Source: Ensifer adhaerens (GTDB lineage Bacteria > Pseudomonadota > Alphaproteobacteria > Rhizobiales > Rhizobiaceae). Taken from it: 64,000 nucleotides of DNA. The notes below the pieces were generated by a model. It did not search any database, was not told the DNA's origin, and worked only from the letters and a program-made list of their open reading frames with translations. A program made the translations under genes and the position numbers. Location: the NCBI RefSeq assembly GCF_020035535.1, contig NZ_CP083351.1, forward strand, positions 671,710-735,709. Reading direction: 5' to 3'. Shown here in pieces: positions 16,901-25,785 of the stretch (positions are counted from its first letter, which is position 1; each line of letters starts with the position of its first letter).

Positions 16901-17452
16901 GAGGCGATCCGTGATTTCGGGTAGCGGCAAAACGAAATCCGCCATCTCGGTAGCGATCGCACTGCGCGGCATCGAGGCATATTCAGCCTCGTTCGGATCT
17001 TGAACCAGGACTATCCCACCGGCTTCCTTGATGGCGGTGACGCCGATCGCACCATCGCCCCCCGCTCCCGTGAGGATTACAGCAAAGGCCGGCCCGTGGT
17101 CTTCAGCAAGCGAGCGCAGGAACAGATCGATTGGTGCCCTTCGCGCGTGCTTTTCTTCGAATGGAAGCGCTGCGATCGTTCCGTCTTCGATTTTCAGTCG
17201 CCGGTTCGGGGAAATGACGTAGACATTATTTGCGTTCAGCGGTGCGTCACGGTCGACCTGCGTCACCGGCATGGACGTATGCGCTGCGATGATGCTGGCG
17301 AGTTCGCTCCGATGCTCGGGATCGAGGTGAACAATGACAACGAAAGCCGCATTCGTGTCGTCGGCCATCTGGTCGAAGAAGGTCTGGAGCGCCTGAACCC
17401 CACCTGCCGAGGCACCGATCGCTACGATTGGTAGATCTAGTTCTTCGTCCAT
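13964..17452 (-). CDS. CheB/CheR fusion with PAS domains and HWE histidine kinase
   Basis: 1162 residues. Order: CheB methylesterase 1-190 (catalytic Ser15 in GASAGG, His42, Asp133 in GGDG); CheR-type methyltransferase about 205-480 (VWVPGCATGEETYTIA for SAM binding, SCRNLLIYLD); long coiled coil about 640-730 rich in EELRAANEELQ repeats; a PAS about 735-850; a second PAS about 860-980; HWE kinase from about 985 (NELSHRVKNTLAVVQSLARQ with phospho-His; HELATNAAKYGAL). ATG 17452 has AGGAGG 6 bases upstream. Such fusions are widespread in rhizobia and not part of a chemotaxis operon; methylation may tune the kinase (inference). It shares a 249-bp divergent gap with a lone cheB. Confidence 0.95.
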   Translation of the reverse strand: MDEELDLPIVAIGASAGGVQALQTFFDQMADDTNAAFVVIVHLDPEHRSELASIIAAHTSMPVTQVDRDAPLNANNVYVISPNRRLKIEDGTIAALPFEEKHARRAPIDLFLRSLAEDHGPAFAVILTGAGGDGAIGVTAIKEAGGIVLVQDPNEAEYASMPRSAIATEMADFVLPLPEITDRLAELLAARDHLPSTYVRSGDEDLLGRILAHVRVRTGHDFSQYKRATILRRIARRAQVTRKETLAEYYTYLRDTPEESQALFTDFLISVTMFFRDQAAFNSLMQNAIPQIFDTKEMEERIRVWVPGCATGEETYTIAILLLEEAARRDLSPEIQVFGSDLDDRALAIAREGRYPMTIESDLSEERLRRFFQREGEHYRVRRELRDVVMFASHSLLRDPPFSHLDMISCRNLLIYLDRPLQQQVCNTFHYALNAGGFLFLGSSENADHPAGLFRTVDREARIYRSLASNNDRRPALPVLLGPHHSAERAPIFTRPPSAGGSISDVALHRQMLEKIAPPSMLVDESHRAIHLSENAGRFLRPSGGPVSTDATDLVREEFRFDLRAALHRAFERNEATLSMPILAHLEGQQHRVYIQVKPVIQSGDPTRHVLVLFIEGESLEKTEEVLSENPDDRPAVNQTIRQLQEELQLAQNRLRVTREESEAANEELRAANEELQSMNEEYRSTAEELETSKEELQSINEELQTVNNELKLKLESVSRAHSDLQNLMAATDVATLFLNPSLRIKRFTPRLTEIFNVTQNDEGRPITDFTHQLEYENLAADARSVLENLAPVEHEVKSRNDGWYLVRIRPYRTIDDKIDGVVATFVDVTERRRAEEVARESKQRLEQASRLIDLSRSPIFVWDFDNGIKQWNRGSEELYGYSRDEAVGKRKEELLKTDVPGSSFEQLRQSLLGSGQWSGELRHTTKAGQVLTIESQIELLPLGDRRLVLESTRDVTDRKRWERRRQLLVNELSHRVKNTLAVVQSLARQTLRATSSSDEFVERFEGRLSALASAHQLLFKSEWRGAELGTLAMSQLNAYGGDKKKLQMEGEPLELPPSLATPFGLVLHELATNAAKYGALHTEDGRVKLSWKRGNNHRELIVVWEESGGPPVEPPAKQGFGGAMIEKSLPGATVTRDFNPSGLVCTIKIELPETHDGNGDR

Positions 17453-17701
17453 ACTCCACCTCCTGCCGTCAGCCCCTTCGTCGGATACCACCGCGAAAAC
17501 GAGTTCACGCCTATCTCTGTCACTCAGTGCAATTTTCACCCACGGAACGGCCGAGCATTCTACACCCGACTGCACGTTATAGGCAGAATCCTTATAGCAG
17601 CGAGGCTTCCGATACCAAGTGGATTTGGGAAAACTTCCCTATCTCAAAAACACTTTAGAACAAATTTACAACTGGTTGGTTCTGGTCCAGGGAGAAAGCA
17701 C

Positions 17702-18682
17702 ATGGGCACCCGCAATTTCATCGCAATAGGCGGGTCGGTTGGCTCGGTCGCAGCTGTGAAGCAATTGCTTTCGCAGTTGCCGGTCGGGTTTGCGCCTTCA
17801 GTCTTTATCGCCCTTCATGTCGGCGCGCGGGGGAGCAACCTTCTGGCGGATATCTTTGCTGAAAACGCGCCGATCCCGGTCACAACAGCTGTGGATAGTG
17901 AGACCATTGAAGCGGGACATGTCTATGTCGCTCCAGCCGATCGTCACCTGATCGTAAGCCAGGGCTTGATCTGGCTTGGAAAAGGGCCGCGGGAGAACCT
18001 CTCACGTCCGGCAATTGATCCGTTATTCCGCTCGGTTGGAGCCGACTACGGCGCTGCCTCGATCGGACTCGTTCTTTCGGGCATGTTGAACGATGGCGCA
18101 GCTGGCCTTGCTGACTTGAAGCGTTGCGGCGGGATCGCCATCGTCCAGAACCCAGCAGACGCCGAAGCGCCAGACATGCCAGTGGGGGCTCTGGCGGCAA
18201 CCGACGTTGACTATCGCGCCTCTCTTGCTGATCTCCCAAAACTCCTCGTCAAGCTCGTCGGCGAACCCGCGGGCTCCTCTCCTCCCGTCGCCGACGACAT
18301 CAAGCTCGAAATTGACATAGCACTTGGACGGCAATCGGGTGCCGCAGTGATCGCCGAAATCGCTGGCGCAGTGCCGTTGTCCTGTCCTTCGTGCGGGGGG
18401 GTACTCTCCCAGATCAAGTCATCCCCTCCTTTGAGATTCCGCTGCCAGGTTGGCCATGCGTTCACTTCTGACGTACTTGCATCAGACGAAGAAGGAACGG
18501 TTACCGGTGCAGTACGGATGGCGCTTCGCGTCATCGAAGAGCGCATCACACTGAGCGAAAAAATGGCTGAGGACGCCCGCCGAAGTGGGCGCAAGGCGGC
18601 CGCGCTTGCGAACGAAAAACGGGCTGAAGAAAGCCGAGGTTATGCCGAGGTGTTGCGGCGAGGATTGGCCGAAGGCTTCTAG
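17702..18682 (+). CDS. Stand-alone CheB-type methylesterase with C-terminal Cys motif
   Basis: 326 residues without a receiver domain. The CheB core covers 1-195: Ser12 in GGSVGSV (a variant of the usual GASAGG), His39 and Asp131 (LSGMLNDGAAG) form the expected Ser-His-Asp triad. After a linker a CPSCGG ... CQVGHAF motif (about 228-250) resembles a zinc ribbon, and an Arg/Lys/Glu-rich helix closes the protein. The same architecture occurs beside CheB/CheR-PAS kinases in rhizobia. Lacking a receiver it is probably constitutive or controlled by its partner, the divergent kinase. Confidence 0.9.
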   Translation: MGTRNFIAIGGSVGSVAAVKQLLSQLPVGFAPSVFIALHVGARGSNLLADIFAENAPIPVTTAVDSETIEAGHVYVAPADRHLIVSQGLIWLGKGPRENLSRPAIDPLFRSVGADYGAASIGLVLSGMLNDGAAGLADLKRCGGIAIVQNPADAEAPDMPVGALAATDVDYRASLADLPKLLVKLVGEPAGSSPPVADDIKLEIDIALGRQSGAAVIAEIAGAVPLSCPSCGGVLSQIKSSPPLRFRCQVGHAFTSDVLASDEEGTVTGAVRMALRVIEERITLSEKMAEDARRSGRKAAALANEKRAEESRGYAEVLRRGLAEGF

Positions 18683-18761
18683 AAAATTGTCAGCGCTTAA
18701 GGGCGGAACGGAGGCTTCTGCCGCTTGGCTTGACGTTGTCGAGTGGTAGGTCATGGCACTT

Positions 18762-18786
18762 GGAACAAACTCTCAAACCAGGAGTT
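18762..18786 (+). promoter_or_regulatory. EcfG-type stress promoter for gene 18853
   Basis: GGAAC at 18762-18766 and GTT at 18784-18786, spacer 17; ATG 67 bases downstream. Confidence 0.8.
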
Positions 18787-18852
18787 CGAAATTGGCTGCC
18801 CTGGCTATGCGTGCGTTCAGCGCACGATCGCGTCGATTGAGAAGGAGTCGTT

Positions 18853-19026
18853 ATGCTTAAATGGGCCCTAATTTTCTTCGTGGTCTCGGTTGTGGCGGGC
18901 TTGCTCGGCTTTACGGGTCTGTCGGCCGCATCTGCCGGCATTGCCAAGATTCTCTTCTTTGTCGCCGTGGCGATCTTTATCATTTTTCTTGTACTTGCCT
19001 TCATGGCGGGCAGCATCGCTTTTTGA
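18853..19026 (+). CDS. DUF1328-type small membrane protein (57 aa)
   Basis: [20 protein letters not shown] opens a two-helix membrane protein (helices about 4-22 and 31-52) that ends FMAGSIAF. This is the DUF1328/YtjA family of small inner-membrane proteins. GAAGGAG lies 6 bases before ATG 18853, and a stress promoter is upstream. It is shorter than the usual gene-calling cut-off. Confidence 0.9.
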   Translation: MLKWALIFFVVSVVAGLLGFTGLSAASAGIAKILFFVAVAIFIIFLVLAFMAGSIAF

Positions 19027-19152
19027 TGCGGCCTGTTGGCCCCTCCAAGCGCAATATTTTTGGCGACATGAGAGGGGCTCGGCAAGTTTCACTCAGCCCG
19101 TCCTTAAGACCCGGGGCGCAACTAGGCCGGGGAGCGCCAACACGTGCCGTTT

Positions 19153-19392
19153 TCAAGCTGGAGACAAGCGGTAAATCTGGCCATAAAGATGCAGGCCGGC
19201 TCGAATTTCCGCAACGCGCCTTTCGGCCTCCTCAAACGAATATGCCTCCAGCGAAAGCGTCCAGACGCGCCCGTCAAACCGATATTCCAAACCATAATGG
19301 AAGAGGGGACGACCGAATGCATCTTGCGAGACGCAATCGCGATCGGGCGCCTCGAGCGCCGACCGAACTTGCTGCAGATCGATTATCTTCAT
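19153..19392 (-). CDS. Hypothetical protein (79 aa)
   Basis: MKIIDLQQVRSALEAPDRD followed by RPLFHYGLEYRFDGRVWTLSLEAYSFEEAERRVAEIRAGLHLYGQIYRL, a compact alpha/beta sequence with good coding character. ATG 19392 is preferred over a TTG at 19428; the ribosome site is weak (GGGAATG). No family recognised and no stress promoter seen. Confidence 0.6.
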   Translation of the reverse strand: MKIIDLQQVRSALEAPDRDCVSQDAFGRPLFHYGLEYRFDGRVWTLSLEAYSFEEAERRVAEIRAGLHLYGQIYRLSPA

Positions 19393-19541
19393 TTCCACAT
19401 TCCCGTTCGTGATGTTATTTGCGTACAAGTGTCAATGAAAATGGCTCCTCATGGGCGCAATCGGTTGCTGCGGATCTTTGCTGCTGGTCGGTGGCCCCCT
19501 GCGGGGAAGCCTGCCATTGCAGGCCCCGTTCATCTATTCCA

Positions 19542-19817
19542 TCAGGGCGGTTTCGCGTCAGTCCAGGATTTTACCCGCCAGCCTGCTTCCTCGGCCGCCT
19601 CGAGAAATGCCTGCCGGGCGGCGTCCGGGGTGGTTGATCCTAAAAGGCCTGCCTCGCAGGTGGTAACTGCCGCGGCTTTCGCCGATCCACTTTCCACCGG
19701 CCAGTGGTTTTTCAAGCAGAGATAGGCGTCGCGGGTGCTTTGCACCTGGAGCACCCGGCCATCCCGATCAAGGATCACGGGCTCGTCCCAGAGTCGGTCT
19801 ACCTCTAGATTCGTCAT
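19542..19817 (-). CDS. DUF982 protein (91 aa)
   Basis: MTNLEVDRLWDEPVILDRDGRV...TRDAYLCLKNHWPVESG...ARQAFLEAAEEAGWRVK matches the DUF982 pattern found, often in many copies, in rhizobial genomes. ATG 19817 is preceded by GAAGGG. It lies 34 bp behind the 20187 gene and is probably in the same stress-controlled operon. Function unknown. Confidence 0.85.
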   Translation of the reverse strand: MTNLEVDRLWDEPVILDRDGRVLQVQSTRDAYLCLKNHWPVESGSAKAAAVTTCEAGLLGSTTPDAARQAFLEAAEEAGWRVKSWTDAKPP

Positions 19818-19851
19818 TCTTTGATCCCTTCTTTCTCGTATGCGCCGGTTG

Positions 19852-20187
19852 TCACAGTTTTCGCTTGTCGCCGATATCACCGGGGTGCTCTTCCGCCCCG
19901 GCAATCGCGTGGAGAGACCGTTGGCTCTGCGGTTGGCCACCGATCTCTATCCTGGCACGCACTTCTGCGCGCGTTAGGATCGTCCTCATCTCCTCGGTGA
20001 GGGCGTATTGAAACGCAAAGTCTGCGTCCGGGACGACACCCGGATCCTCCTCGTGATCCTGAACCACCAGGTCATCCCGAAGATGGAACATGATCCTCTC
20101 CCATTGTTCTGGAAGTGACGCACTCGACGCCAGCAGTGCAGTCAGGATTTTGCGATGTGCAATTAGCTGCAGTTCCAGTTTCTCCAT
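19852..20187 (-). CDS. Conserved hypothetical protein (111 aa)
   Basis: MEKLELQLIAHRKILTALLAS at the N-terminus and VVQDHEEDPGVVPDADFAFQ in the middle are features I recall from small conserved rhizobial proteins of unknown function, mainly helical and cytoplasmic. AGGA is 10 bases before ATG 20187, and a stress promoter ends 28 bases upstream. First gene of the operon with the DUF982 gene. Confidence 0.8.
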   Translation of the reverse strand: MEKLELQLIAHRKILTALLASSASLPEQWERIMFHLRDDLVVQDHEEDPGVVPDADFAFQYALTEEMRTILTRAEVRARIEIGGQPQSQRSLHAIAGAEEHPGDIGDKRKL

Positions 20188-20214
20188 GGTGCAGATCCTG
20201 TTGAAAGGTCTTCA

Positions 20215-20239
20215 AACTCCGCCCAGCGAAGTTGGTTCC
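20215..20239 (-). promoter_or_regulatory. EcfG-type stress promoter for the 20187-19542 operon
   Basis: GGAAC at 20239-20235 and GTT at 20217-20215, spacer 17; ATG 28 bases downstream. Confidence 0.82.
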
Positions 20240-20292
20240 CATCACAAGGGCTGGCCAGAATTGACGAGGCTCGCTTACAGTACCGCTACAGG

Positions 20293-20880
20293 TCATGCCG
20301 AAGGCATTGCCATCAACCATTCTTCGGTGGTTGCGATTTCGACTTGTACGGAAAAACGATTGCCTAAGAGCAGGAGCGCGGCATCATGCGTTGTGTCGGC
20401 GGAACTGTATACGGCATCTTTCAGCAGGACCACGTGCATGCCAAGATCAATGGCACCCAGCACCGTCGCCAGAACGCAAACATCGGTCTCCCCGCCCGTA
20501 ATGACGATCTCCTCGACGTGATCGTGGATTAGGAGCCGCTCCAACGTCCCACTCAGCCATGGAGAATAGGTGCGCTTGTCAAGAATCCGCGCCGGCGGCA
20601 CCAGACGCTGCAAGGGGGAGATAAGATCGATCAGTCCGGGCTCCAGGCGTGTCGCCGTCATCATGGGCCACTTATCGTAGTAAGTGCGCCACATGCCAGC
20701 CATGTCTTGAGACGCGGTCGGAGGCACAAATCTCGTAAATATGGTGTGCTGCGCAGATCGTGTGGCGACCTCCGTCACCTGGTCGGCGATCTTGCTCATC
20801 CATTTTGCTTGCCAAGGCGTTTCCTCCTCGAACATGCGCTGCATATCGACACAGAGATGCACCCATTTTCCCGTTTTCAT
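20293..20880 (-). CDS. Isochorismatase-like cysteine hydrolase
   Basis: 195 residues with the family triad Asp12 (LCVDMQRMF), Lys102 (ILDKRTYSPW) and Cys135 (GGETDVCVLATVLGA). The G-E-T-D-V-C nucleophile loop and the following AIDLGMHVVLLKDAVYS are diagnostic. Members hydrolyse amides such as nicotinamide, N-carbamoyl compounds or ureidoacrylate; the substrate here cannot be inferred. ATG 20880 lies in a gap with no visible stress promoter. Its 3' end faces the 20215-20239 promoter. Confidence 0.92.
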   Translation of the reverse strand: MKTGKWVHLCVDMQRMFEEETPWQAKWMSKIADQVTEVATRSAQHTIFTRFVPPTASQDMAGMWRTYYDKWPMMTATRLEPGLIDLISPLQRLVPPARILDKRTYSPWLSGTLERLLIHDHVEEIVITGGETDVCVLATVLGAIDLGMHVVLLKDAVYSSADTTHDAALLLLGNRFSVQVEIATTEEWLMAMPSA

Positions 20881-21382
20881 TGCTACCCCATCAAGTTATA
20901 GCCATGACCGCAACGGGGGCCGCCGTGAACTCCGTCATCAACGTTCGTTTGCTCACCACGCTCATCATGGCTACCATTGCCGGTGGCCGTTGATGACAGC
21001 GCGCCAGGACCCCGCTGCAGTCGCATCTATCTTCCGGAATTCGATCGCCAAGCCGACCACCATTGCCGCCGTGATCGCAGCATTCTCAAGTTCACATTTG
21101 CGCCACTGACTATCCTGGTTTGCATTGGCAGGCCCGGCAAACACCGAAATGGACAGAAGCGCTATCGAAAACGCTAAATCGCCGGCAATTGGCGTTAGCG
21201 CTAGGGCAGCATCAGCGGCGCTTTTCACCTCTGTCCCTCCGCCGGCGTGCGACGGGGCAGTTGTACTGACGAAAACCACACTTGCGACGACATTGCAAAC
21301 GGCCATGCGCAACCTTGTGTTTCGAGGGATCCGCCGCAATTGGGGACGCGCTTGCTCGGGCATTGGGCGATTGGTTTGTCGG
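20881..21382. other. Gap with doubtful minus-strand frame
   Basis: A minus frame (start 21309 or 21528, end 20971) encodes a signal-like stretch (MAVCNVVASVVFVSTTAPSHA) and a second hydrophobic segment, but lacks a clear ribosome site and has poor codon character. I cannot tell a decayed gene from chance. Confidence 0.3.
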
Positions 21383-21649
21383 TCATCGGCAGAGCCCATC
21401 GTGTGCTGAAAGGCTGCCATACAGGCGCGATGAGGCAGTCTCTGGTGATTGATCAAGCTGGCAGTGAATGCGAGGCGCGTCGGAAACAACCGCAAAGTCC
21501 CCAGCCCAATCACAATCGCCAGCAGCACATCTTGCTGAAAGGTCGTATTCGATCGCCTCGCGGACTAAGAGCCTGAGATCCGACTGAACGACGCGATGGC
21601 AAACTTCTGTCGGTTGCGGCGATATGGTGATGCGAGATCCTTCTTCCAT
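21383..21649 (-). CDS. Doubtful hypothetical ORF (88 aa)
   Basis: ATG 21649 has GGAGG 6 bases upstream, and MEEGSRITISPQPTEVCHRV looks plausible, but the C-terminal half is odd (many Cys and Ser) and an overlapping frame becomes hydrophobic from about 21530. A frameshifted gene is possible. A stress-like element with an 18-base spacer (GGAAC 21741-21737, GTT 21718-21716) lies upstream. Confidence 0.3.
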   Translation of the reverse strand: MEEGSRITISPQPTEVCHRVVQSDLRLLVREAIEYDLSARCAAGDCDWAGDFAVVSDAPRIHCQLDQSPETASSRLYGSLSAHDGLCR

Positions 21650-21808
21650 CGCGGGCCTCCAACAAAGCTGATTGCTTAACTAAAGTGGTCGTCTATGTAC
21701 TTTCACTTCTGCACCAACGTGGCAGAACGCAATTGAGTTCCGACCGCAAGCAAGCTGGGGGGTCTTTTCGGACGACTGCGGCCTTTCGGTTTTGCCACAA
21801 GGCAGCAA

Positions 21809-21833
21809 GGAACATACCGCTCCCTTCGAGGTT
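21809..21833 (+). promoter_or_regulatory. EcfG-type stress promoter for katE
   Basis: GGAAC at 21809-21813 and GTT at 21831-21833, spacer 17; ATG 58 bases downstream. Places the large catalase under general stress control. Confidence 0.85.
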
Positions 21834-21890
21834 GGGCTGCGCGCAAGGCGCATCACTCATTCGCTTCACTCATTCTCAGGGAACATCGGT

Positions 21891-24002
21891 ATGGCCAGAT
21901 CTGCCAAGCAGACATCGAACAAGCGTTCCAACATCCGCGGCGAAAAACTCGTTCGAGGCAACGGAGGGGAACTTCATCAGATGGCCGAAGGGGATCAGAA
22001 TGTCCTCACAACCGCGCAGGGCGGCCCCGTTGCAGACGACCAAAACACATTGAAAGCAGGAGAGCGAGGTCCCGCATTGCTGGAAGATTTCCACTTTCGC
22101 GAGAAAATCTTCCACTTCGACCACGAACGTATTCCCGAGCGTGTTGTGCACGCACGCGGCTACGGCGCCCATGGGTATTTTGAAACCTATGAATCACTGG
22201 CAGCCTATACCCGCGCCGATATTTTTCAACGAGCCGGAGAAAAAACGCCCGTCTTCGTTCGCTTCTCCACCGTCGCCGGATCAAAGGGGTCTTTCGATCT
22301 CGCGCGGGATGTACGCGGCTTTGCCGTCAAATTTTATACCAAGGAGGGAAACTGGGACCTCGTCGGCAACAACATCCCGGTCTTCTTCATCCAGGATGCA
22401 ATTAAGTTCCCCGACATCATTCATTCGGTGAAGCCCGAGCCGGACCGTGGGTTCCCGCAGGCGCAGTCGGCCCACGACAACTTTTGGGACTTCATATCGC
22501 TGACGCCGGAATCCATCCACATGATCATGTGGATCATGTCGGACCGGGCCATTCCTCGCTCGTTTCGCTTTATGCAAGGTTTCGGGGTTCACACGTTTCG
22601 GCTGGTGAACGCAAAAAATGAATCCATTTTCGTGAAGTTCATTTGGAAGCCAAAACTGGGCATGCAATCAGTTGTGTGGAATGAGGCCGTGAAAATCAAC
22701 GGGGCTGATCCAGACTTCCATCGGCGTGATCTCTGGAACGCTATTCAGTCTGGCGACTTTCCGGAATGGGAGTTGAACCTACAGCTTTTCGACCAGAATT
22801 TTGCAGACAGCTTCGACTTTGACGTCCTCGATCCTACCAAGCTTATCCCGGAAGAAGTGATCAAACCTATGCCTGTCGGTCGGCTTGTACTTGATCGAAT
22901 GCCGGAAAATTTCTTTGCCGAGACCGAACAGGTGGCGTTCATGACACAGAACGTGCCACCTGGCATCGATTTTTCAAATGATCCCCTGCTGCAGGGACGG
23001 AATTTCTCGTACCTCGATACACAGTTGAAACGGCTCGGCAGCCCGAATTTCACCCATTTGCCCATCAACGCTCCCAAATGTCCGTTCCACCACTTTCAGC
23101 AGGACGGGCATATGGCTATGCGCAACCCGGTCGGCCGCGTCAATTACCAGCCTAATTCATGGGGTGAAGGACCAAGAGAAAGCCCCCAGCACGGTTTTAC
23201 CAACTTCGCTGAGGAGATCGAAGGCCAAAAGCTACGGATACGCTCTGCAAGCTTTGCCGATCATTATAGTCAGGCACGGCAGTTCTTTATCAGCCAGACG
23301 GCGACGGAACAGCGACATATCGCGATGGCTTTGACGTTCGAGCTAAGCAAATGCGAAAACCCGGCGATCCGTGAACGCATGGTCGCCCATCTTCTCAATG
23401 TCGATGAGACTCTCGCTGAGACCGTGGCGGACAAGATTGGCATCGAGAAGTTGCCTGAACCGGCCGACGCCGCCATGCCCCCCCGGGACGATCTTCCTGC
23501 CTCCCCGGCGCTCTCGATTATCAAAAACGGCCCCGCCAGTTTCGCCGGCAGGAAAGTCGGCGTCCTTGTGACCGCAGGAGCCGATGCGGGGCTATTGAAT
23601 GCGCTCCAGGCAGAAATCGAAAAGGAAGGTGCCGTCATGGAAGTGATTGCACCGAAAGTCGGGGGCGTCGCTGCTGCCGACGGCACCTTGGTGAAAGGCA
23701 AGCACATGATTGATGGCGGTCCCTCGGTGCTGTTTGACGCAATCGCGCTTGTTGTTTCCCAAGAGGGGGCAGACAGGCTTCAAAAAGAAGCCGCAGCCCG
23801 CGATTTCGTTGCGGATGCCTTTGCCCACTGCAAGTTCATCGCGTTTTCGCCCGAGGCGCAGTTACTTTTGAGCCAGGCCGGGATCGATCCCGAACCGGAC
23901 GAGGGTTTGATCGCACTTGACGATCAAAAAGCTGCCGGGAAATTTGTTGAAGCCTGTCGCAAGTTGCGTCTTTGGAGCCGAGAGACGACGGTGAAGCTTT
24001 AG
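21891..24002 (+). CDS. katE: Large-subunit monofunctional catalase (HPII/KatE type)
   Basis: Haem enzyme that dismutates hydrogen peroxide. 703 residues, the size of clade-2 catalases. Catalytic His87 (RVVHARG), Asn160 ([10 protein letters not shown]) and haem ligand Tyr374 (RNFSYLDTQ) keep the His-Asn distance (73) of E. coli HPII. A C-terminal flavodoxin/GATase-like domain starts near 555 ([15 protein letters not shown]). ATG 21891 is chosen because AGGGA precedes it and upstream codons would run through the promoter leader. Strong stress-type promoter; ends at a hairpin shared with the convergent exonuclease gene. Confidence 0.96.
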   Translation: MARSAKQTSNKRSNIRGEKLVRGNGGELHQMAEGDQNVLTTAQGGPVADDQNTLKAGERGPALLEDFHFREKIFHFDHERIPERVVHARGYGAHGYFETYESLAAYTRADIFQRAGEKTPVFVRFSTVAGSKGSFDLARDVRGFAVKFYTKEGNWDLVGNNIPVFFIQDAIKFPDIIHSVKPEPDRGFPQAQSAHDNFWDFISLTPESIHMIMWIMSDRAIPRSFRFMQGFGVHTFRLVNAKNESIFVKFIWKPKLGMQSVVWNEAVKINGADPDFHRRDLWNAIQSGDFPEWELNLQLFDQNFADSFDFDVLDPTKLIPEEVIKPMPVGRLVLDRMPENFFAETEQVAFMTQNVPPGIDFSNDPLLQGRNFSYLDTQLKRLGSPNFTHLPINAPKCPFHHFQQDGHMAMRNPVGRVNYQPNSWGEGPRESPQHGFTNFAEEIEGQKLRIRSASFADHYSQARQFFISQTATEQRHIAMALTFELSKCENPAIRERMVAHLLNVDETLAETVADKIGIEKLPEPADAAMPPRDDLPASPALSIIKNGPASFAGRKVGVLVTAGADAGLLNALQAEIEKEGAVMEVIAPKVGGVAAADGTLVKGKHMIDGGPSVLFDAIALVVSQEGADRLQKEAAARDFVADAFAHCKFIAFSPEAQLLLSQAGIDPEPDEGLIALDDQKAAGKFVEACRKLRLWSRETTVKL

Positions 24003-24026
24003 ACAAAGCGCCGCGCGCTATAGAAT

Positions 24027-24053
24027 TTGGGCGGTTTGCCGCGAACCGCCCAA
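24027..24053. terminator. Bidirectional hairpin between katE and exonuclease pseudogene
   Basis: Perfect 10-bp stem TTGGGCGGTT (24027-24036) and AACCGCCCAA (24044-24053) with a 7-base loop, placed between two convergent stops. No long T tract follows. Confidence 0.6.
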
Positions 24054-24074
24054 CCGGGCTTACCCAAGGGGTTC

Positions 24075-25029
24075 CTATGCTTTGAAGCGATCGAAAGCCG
24101 TTAAACGTTTCGTAGGCGGATCGGCATCCCATTGATAGATGTCGGACCGTAAAAAGCGAATTTCCTCCCCAAGGCTATCTTCGGCAACTTCGTTCCACCA
24201 GGATTTCGGTCGTCCGTCGCTGCCATCCGACCAGCGGTAGCCGCGCGCCTTCAGGTGATCCTTCATGTCATAGGGGCTGTTTTCCGCATAGACGCGGACG
24301 CGGGATCTTTGGCTCGCCTCAAAAAGCTCGGCAAATGCCGTCCGGTTTGCCTCCCCGTTGTCGCGTGCCAGAAACTCAAGCAGAGCGAAGCAGTCGTCGA
24401 GCGCACGGTGGCCTTCATGGAAGTACCCCGATTGCCCTATCAGATAGGCGAGTTTTGTTCCTTCGAAGCCTCGTGAAATCCAATCGATTTCTGACACCGA
24501 GCATGCCCAGGCCTTATCAGCGAACATGGGGGAGAAAGCCTCGCAAAATGGACGATCGAACCCGGCGTTGTGCGCGATGAGGAGGTCGGCGGGCTCGATG
24601 ACTTTACGCAACGCCTGAGCGTCGATGATCTGGTCGTAGACCATTTCGTCTGTAATCCCGGTCACGCGTGATCTCTGCGGGAATTGGTGCGCTTGGCTGC
24701 TGTAGACCCCCATAGACCGCAATGACGTCGCCAATACTGCCGAGGAGGTCGAAGGTGAACGCGATTGTGCCGATTTCGATGATTTCGTCCTTGCGGTGAT
24801 TGAGGCCTGTGGTTTCCGTATCAAGGATTACTCCTCGCAATGGAAATTCCGCTCGCGCGACCGTCGAGATTGGACGGGGCTGAAGCTTTTCAAGGACGCG
24901 ATAGCGACCAGTAGCCCTCAAATGCCGAACCATCTGATCTTCGCTTATCCCCGGCTTGCGCTCAGTCGCTGAATCGTCGTTGCGGCTTGGTTGTCCATCC
25001 CGGACGAAGAGGTCGAACTGCTGCGTCAT
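24075..25029 (-). pseudogene. DnaQ-like 3'-5' exonuclease, one frameshift
   Basis: The first frame (from 25029, MTQQFDLFVRDGQP) reaches ILDTETTGLNHRKDEIIEIG, with the first DEDDh acids. The second frame continues RVTGITDEMV...LLIAHNAGFDRPFCEAF...GYFHEGHRALDDCFALLEF, with the remaining Asp, His and Asp. Joining needs a +1 shift near 24660-24672 (ITR in one frame, RVTG in the next), consistent with one extra base. All catalytic residues exist but are split, so the gene is recently inactivated, uses a frameshift, or holds a sequence error. Family: epsilon-like exonuclease, 294-residue type with C-terminal DUF. Confidence 0.85.
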
Positions 25030-25078
25030 ACGTTTTTCCAACTCGCGAAACCCTTCAATCGGTCTAGGCCACAAACGG

Positions 25079-25150
25079 CTATAAGCGATCCGGGAAGAAA
25101 GTGAAATCGTGCAATGTACGACCTTGGGTCACCAGCACCGACGCCGCCAT
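25079..25150 (-). CDS. Very small ORF ahead of the exonuclease (23 aa), doubtful
   Basis: MAASVLVTQGRTLHDFTFFPDRL from ATG 25150, with AAGAAG nine bases upstream; in-frame codons extend upstream (HVAKKLFA) to a TTG at 25201. The sequence looks protein-like and sits in the leader of the promoter at 25226-25250, but the start is unsure. Confidence 0.3.
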   Translation of the reverse strand: MAASVLVTQGRTLHDFTFFPDRL

Positions 25151-25225
25151 CGCAAACAGCTTCTTGGCGACGTGCCGGTCCCCTCCGCTGCCTGCGAGCA
25201 ATCCGATACGCGGCTCACGCCGCCA

Positions 25226-25250
25226 AACCTTTGAGGCGCCATGACGTTCC
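25226..25250 (-). promoter_or_regulatory. EcfG-type promoter before the exonuclease region
   Basis: GGAAC at 25250-25246 and GTT at 25228-25226, spacer 17. An AGGTCC-type double element (25257-25289) abuts it, as also seen at 57997-58061. Confidence 0.65.
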
Positions 25251-25256
25251 ACCATA

Positions 25257-25289
25257 GGACCTCAGTCTTATCCGCAACGGCAAAGGTCC
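25257..25289 (+). promoter_or_regulatory. AGGTCC-type double element, copy 1
   Basis: GGACCTCAGTCT then AGGTCC at 25284-25289; the half-sites CAGTCT and AGGTCC are 21 bases apart. Similar elements occur at 47056, 48901 and 58027. The rest of the gap to 25785 holds only frames without ribosome sites. Confidence 0.4.
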
Positions 25290-25785
25290 TAATTTGCTTG
25301 TTAAGTGAACGGACAGCGTTAGCTCCCCCTGTAGCCCACGGCGTTTCGGCCCTAAGCAGCCGTGGGAGGTGACGGCTCCAGGCCCATTCTCGAAGTCCCC
25401 GCACGCCGGGCCTGGTGCCGCTACCTCACCGATGCAACTCTCAACGGATAAGAATTGTCATGGTAACCAACGGGGGTGCTTAAACACCGACGGAGGTCCC
25501 ACACACCGCGGCCTGGAGCCAACTTGGGACTGCTGCGCCGAGGGCGAGCATGTCCGGACCTTTCGGGGGTTAATTCAGAGTACGGATGGAACGGCTCTTT
25601 CTGATCAACGCAATTATTTTCGATAAAAATTGGATATCTCTTCGCGGCCCATGCGCTTGCACCGATGTGATCGAACAGAAAGCGAGCCTGGGCGGCCCCG
25701 ACCAAGCTCCACTAAGCGGTTTCCGGTCCCATCCTGCGGATCCTCCAGCTGTCGCGGCAGCCTCGCCGCGGTCGGTCACCTCGAG

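Noticed and set aside
25421..25705. 94-codon minus ORF in the 25.3-25.8 kb gap
   Set aside because: No ribosome site and no recognisable sequence.
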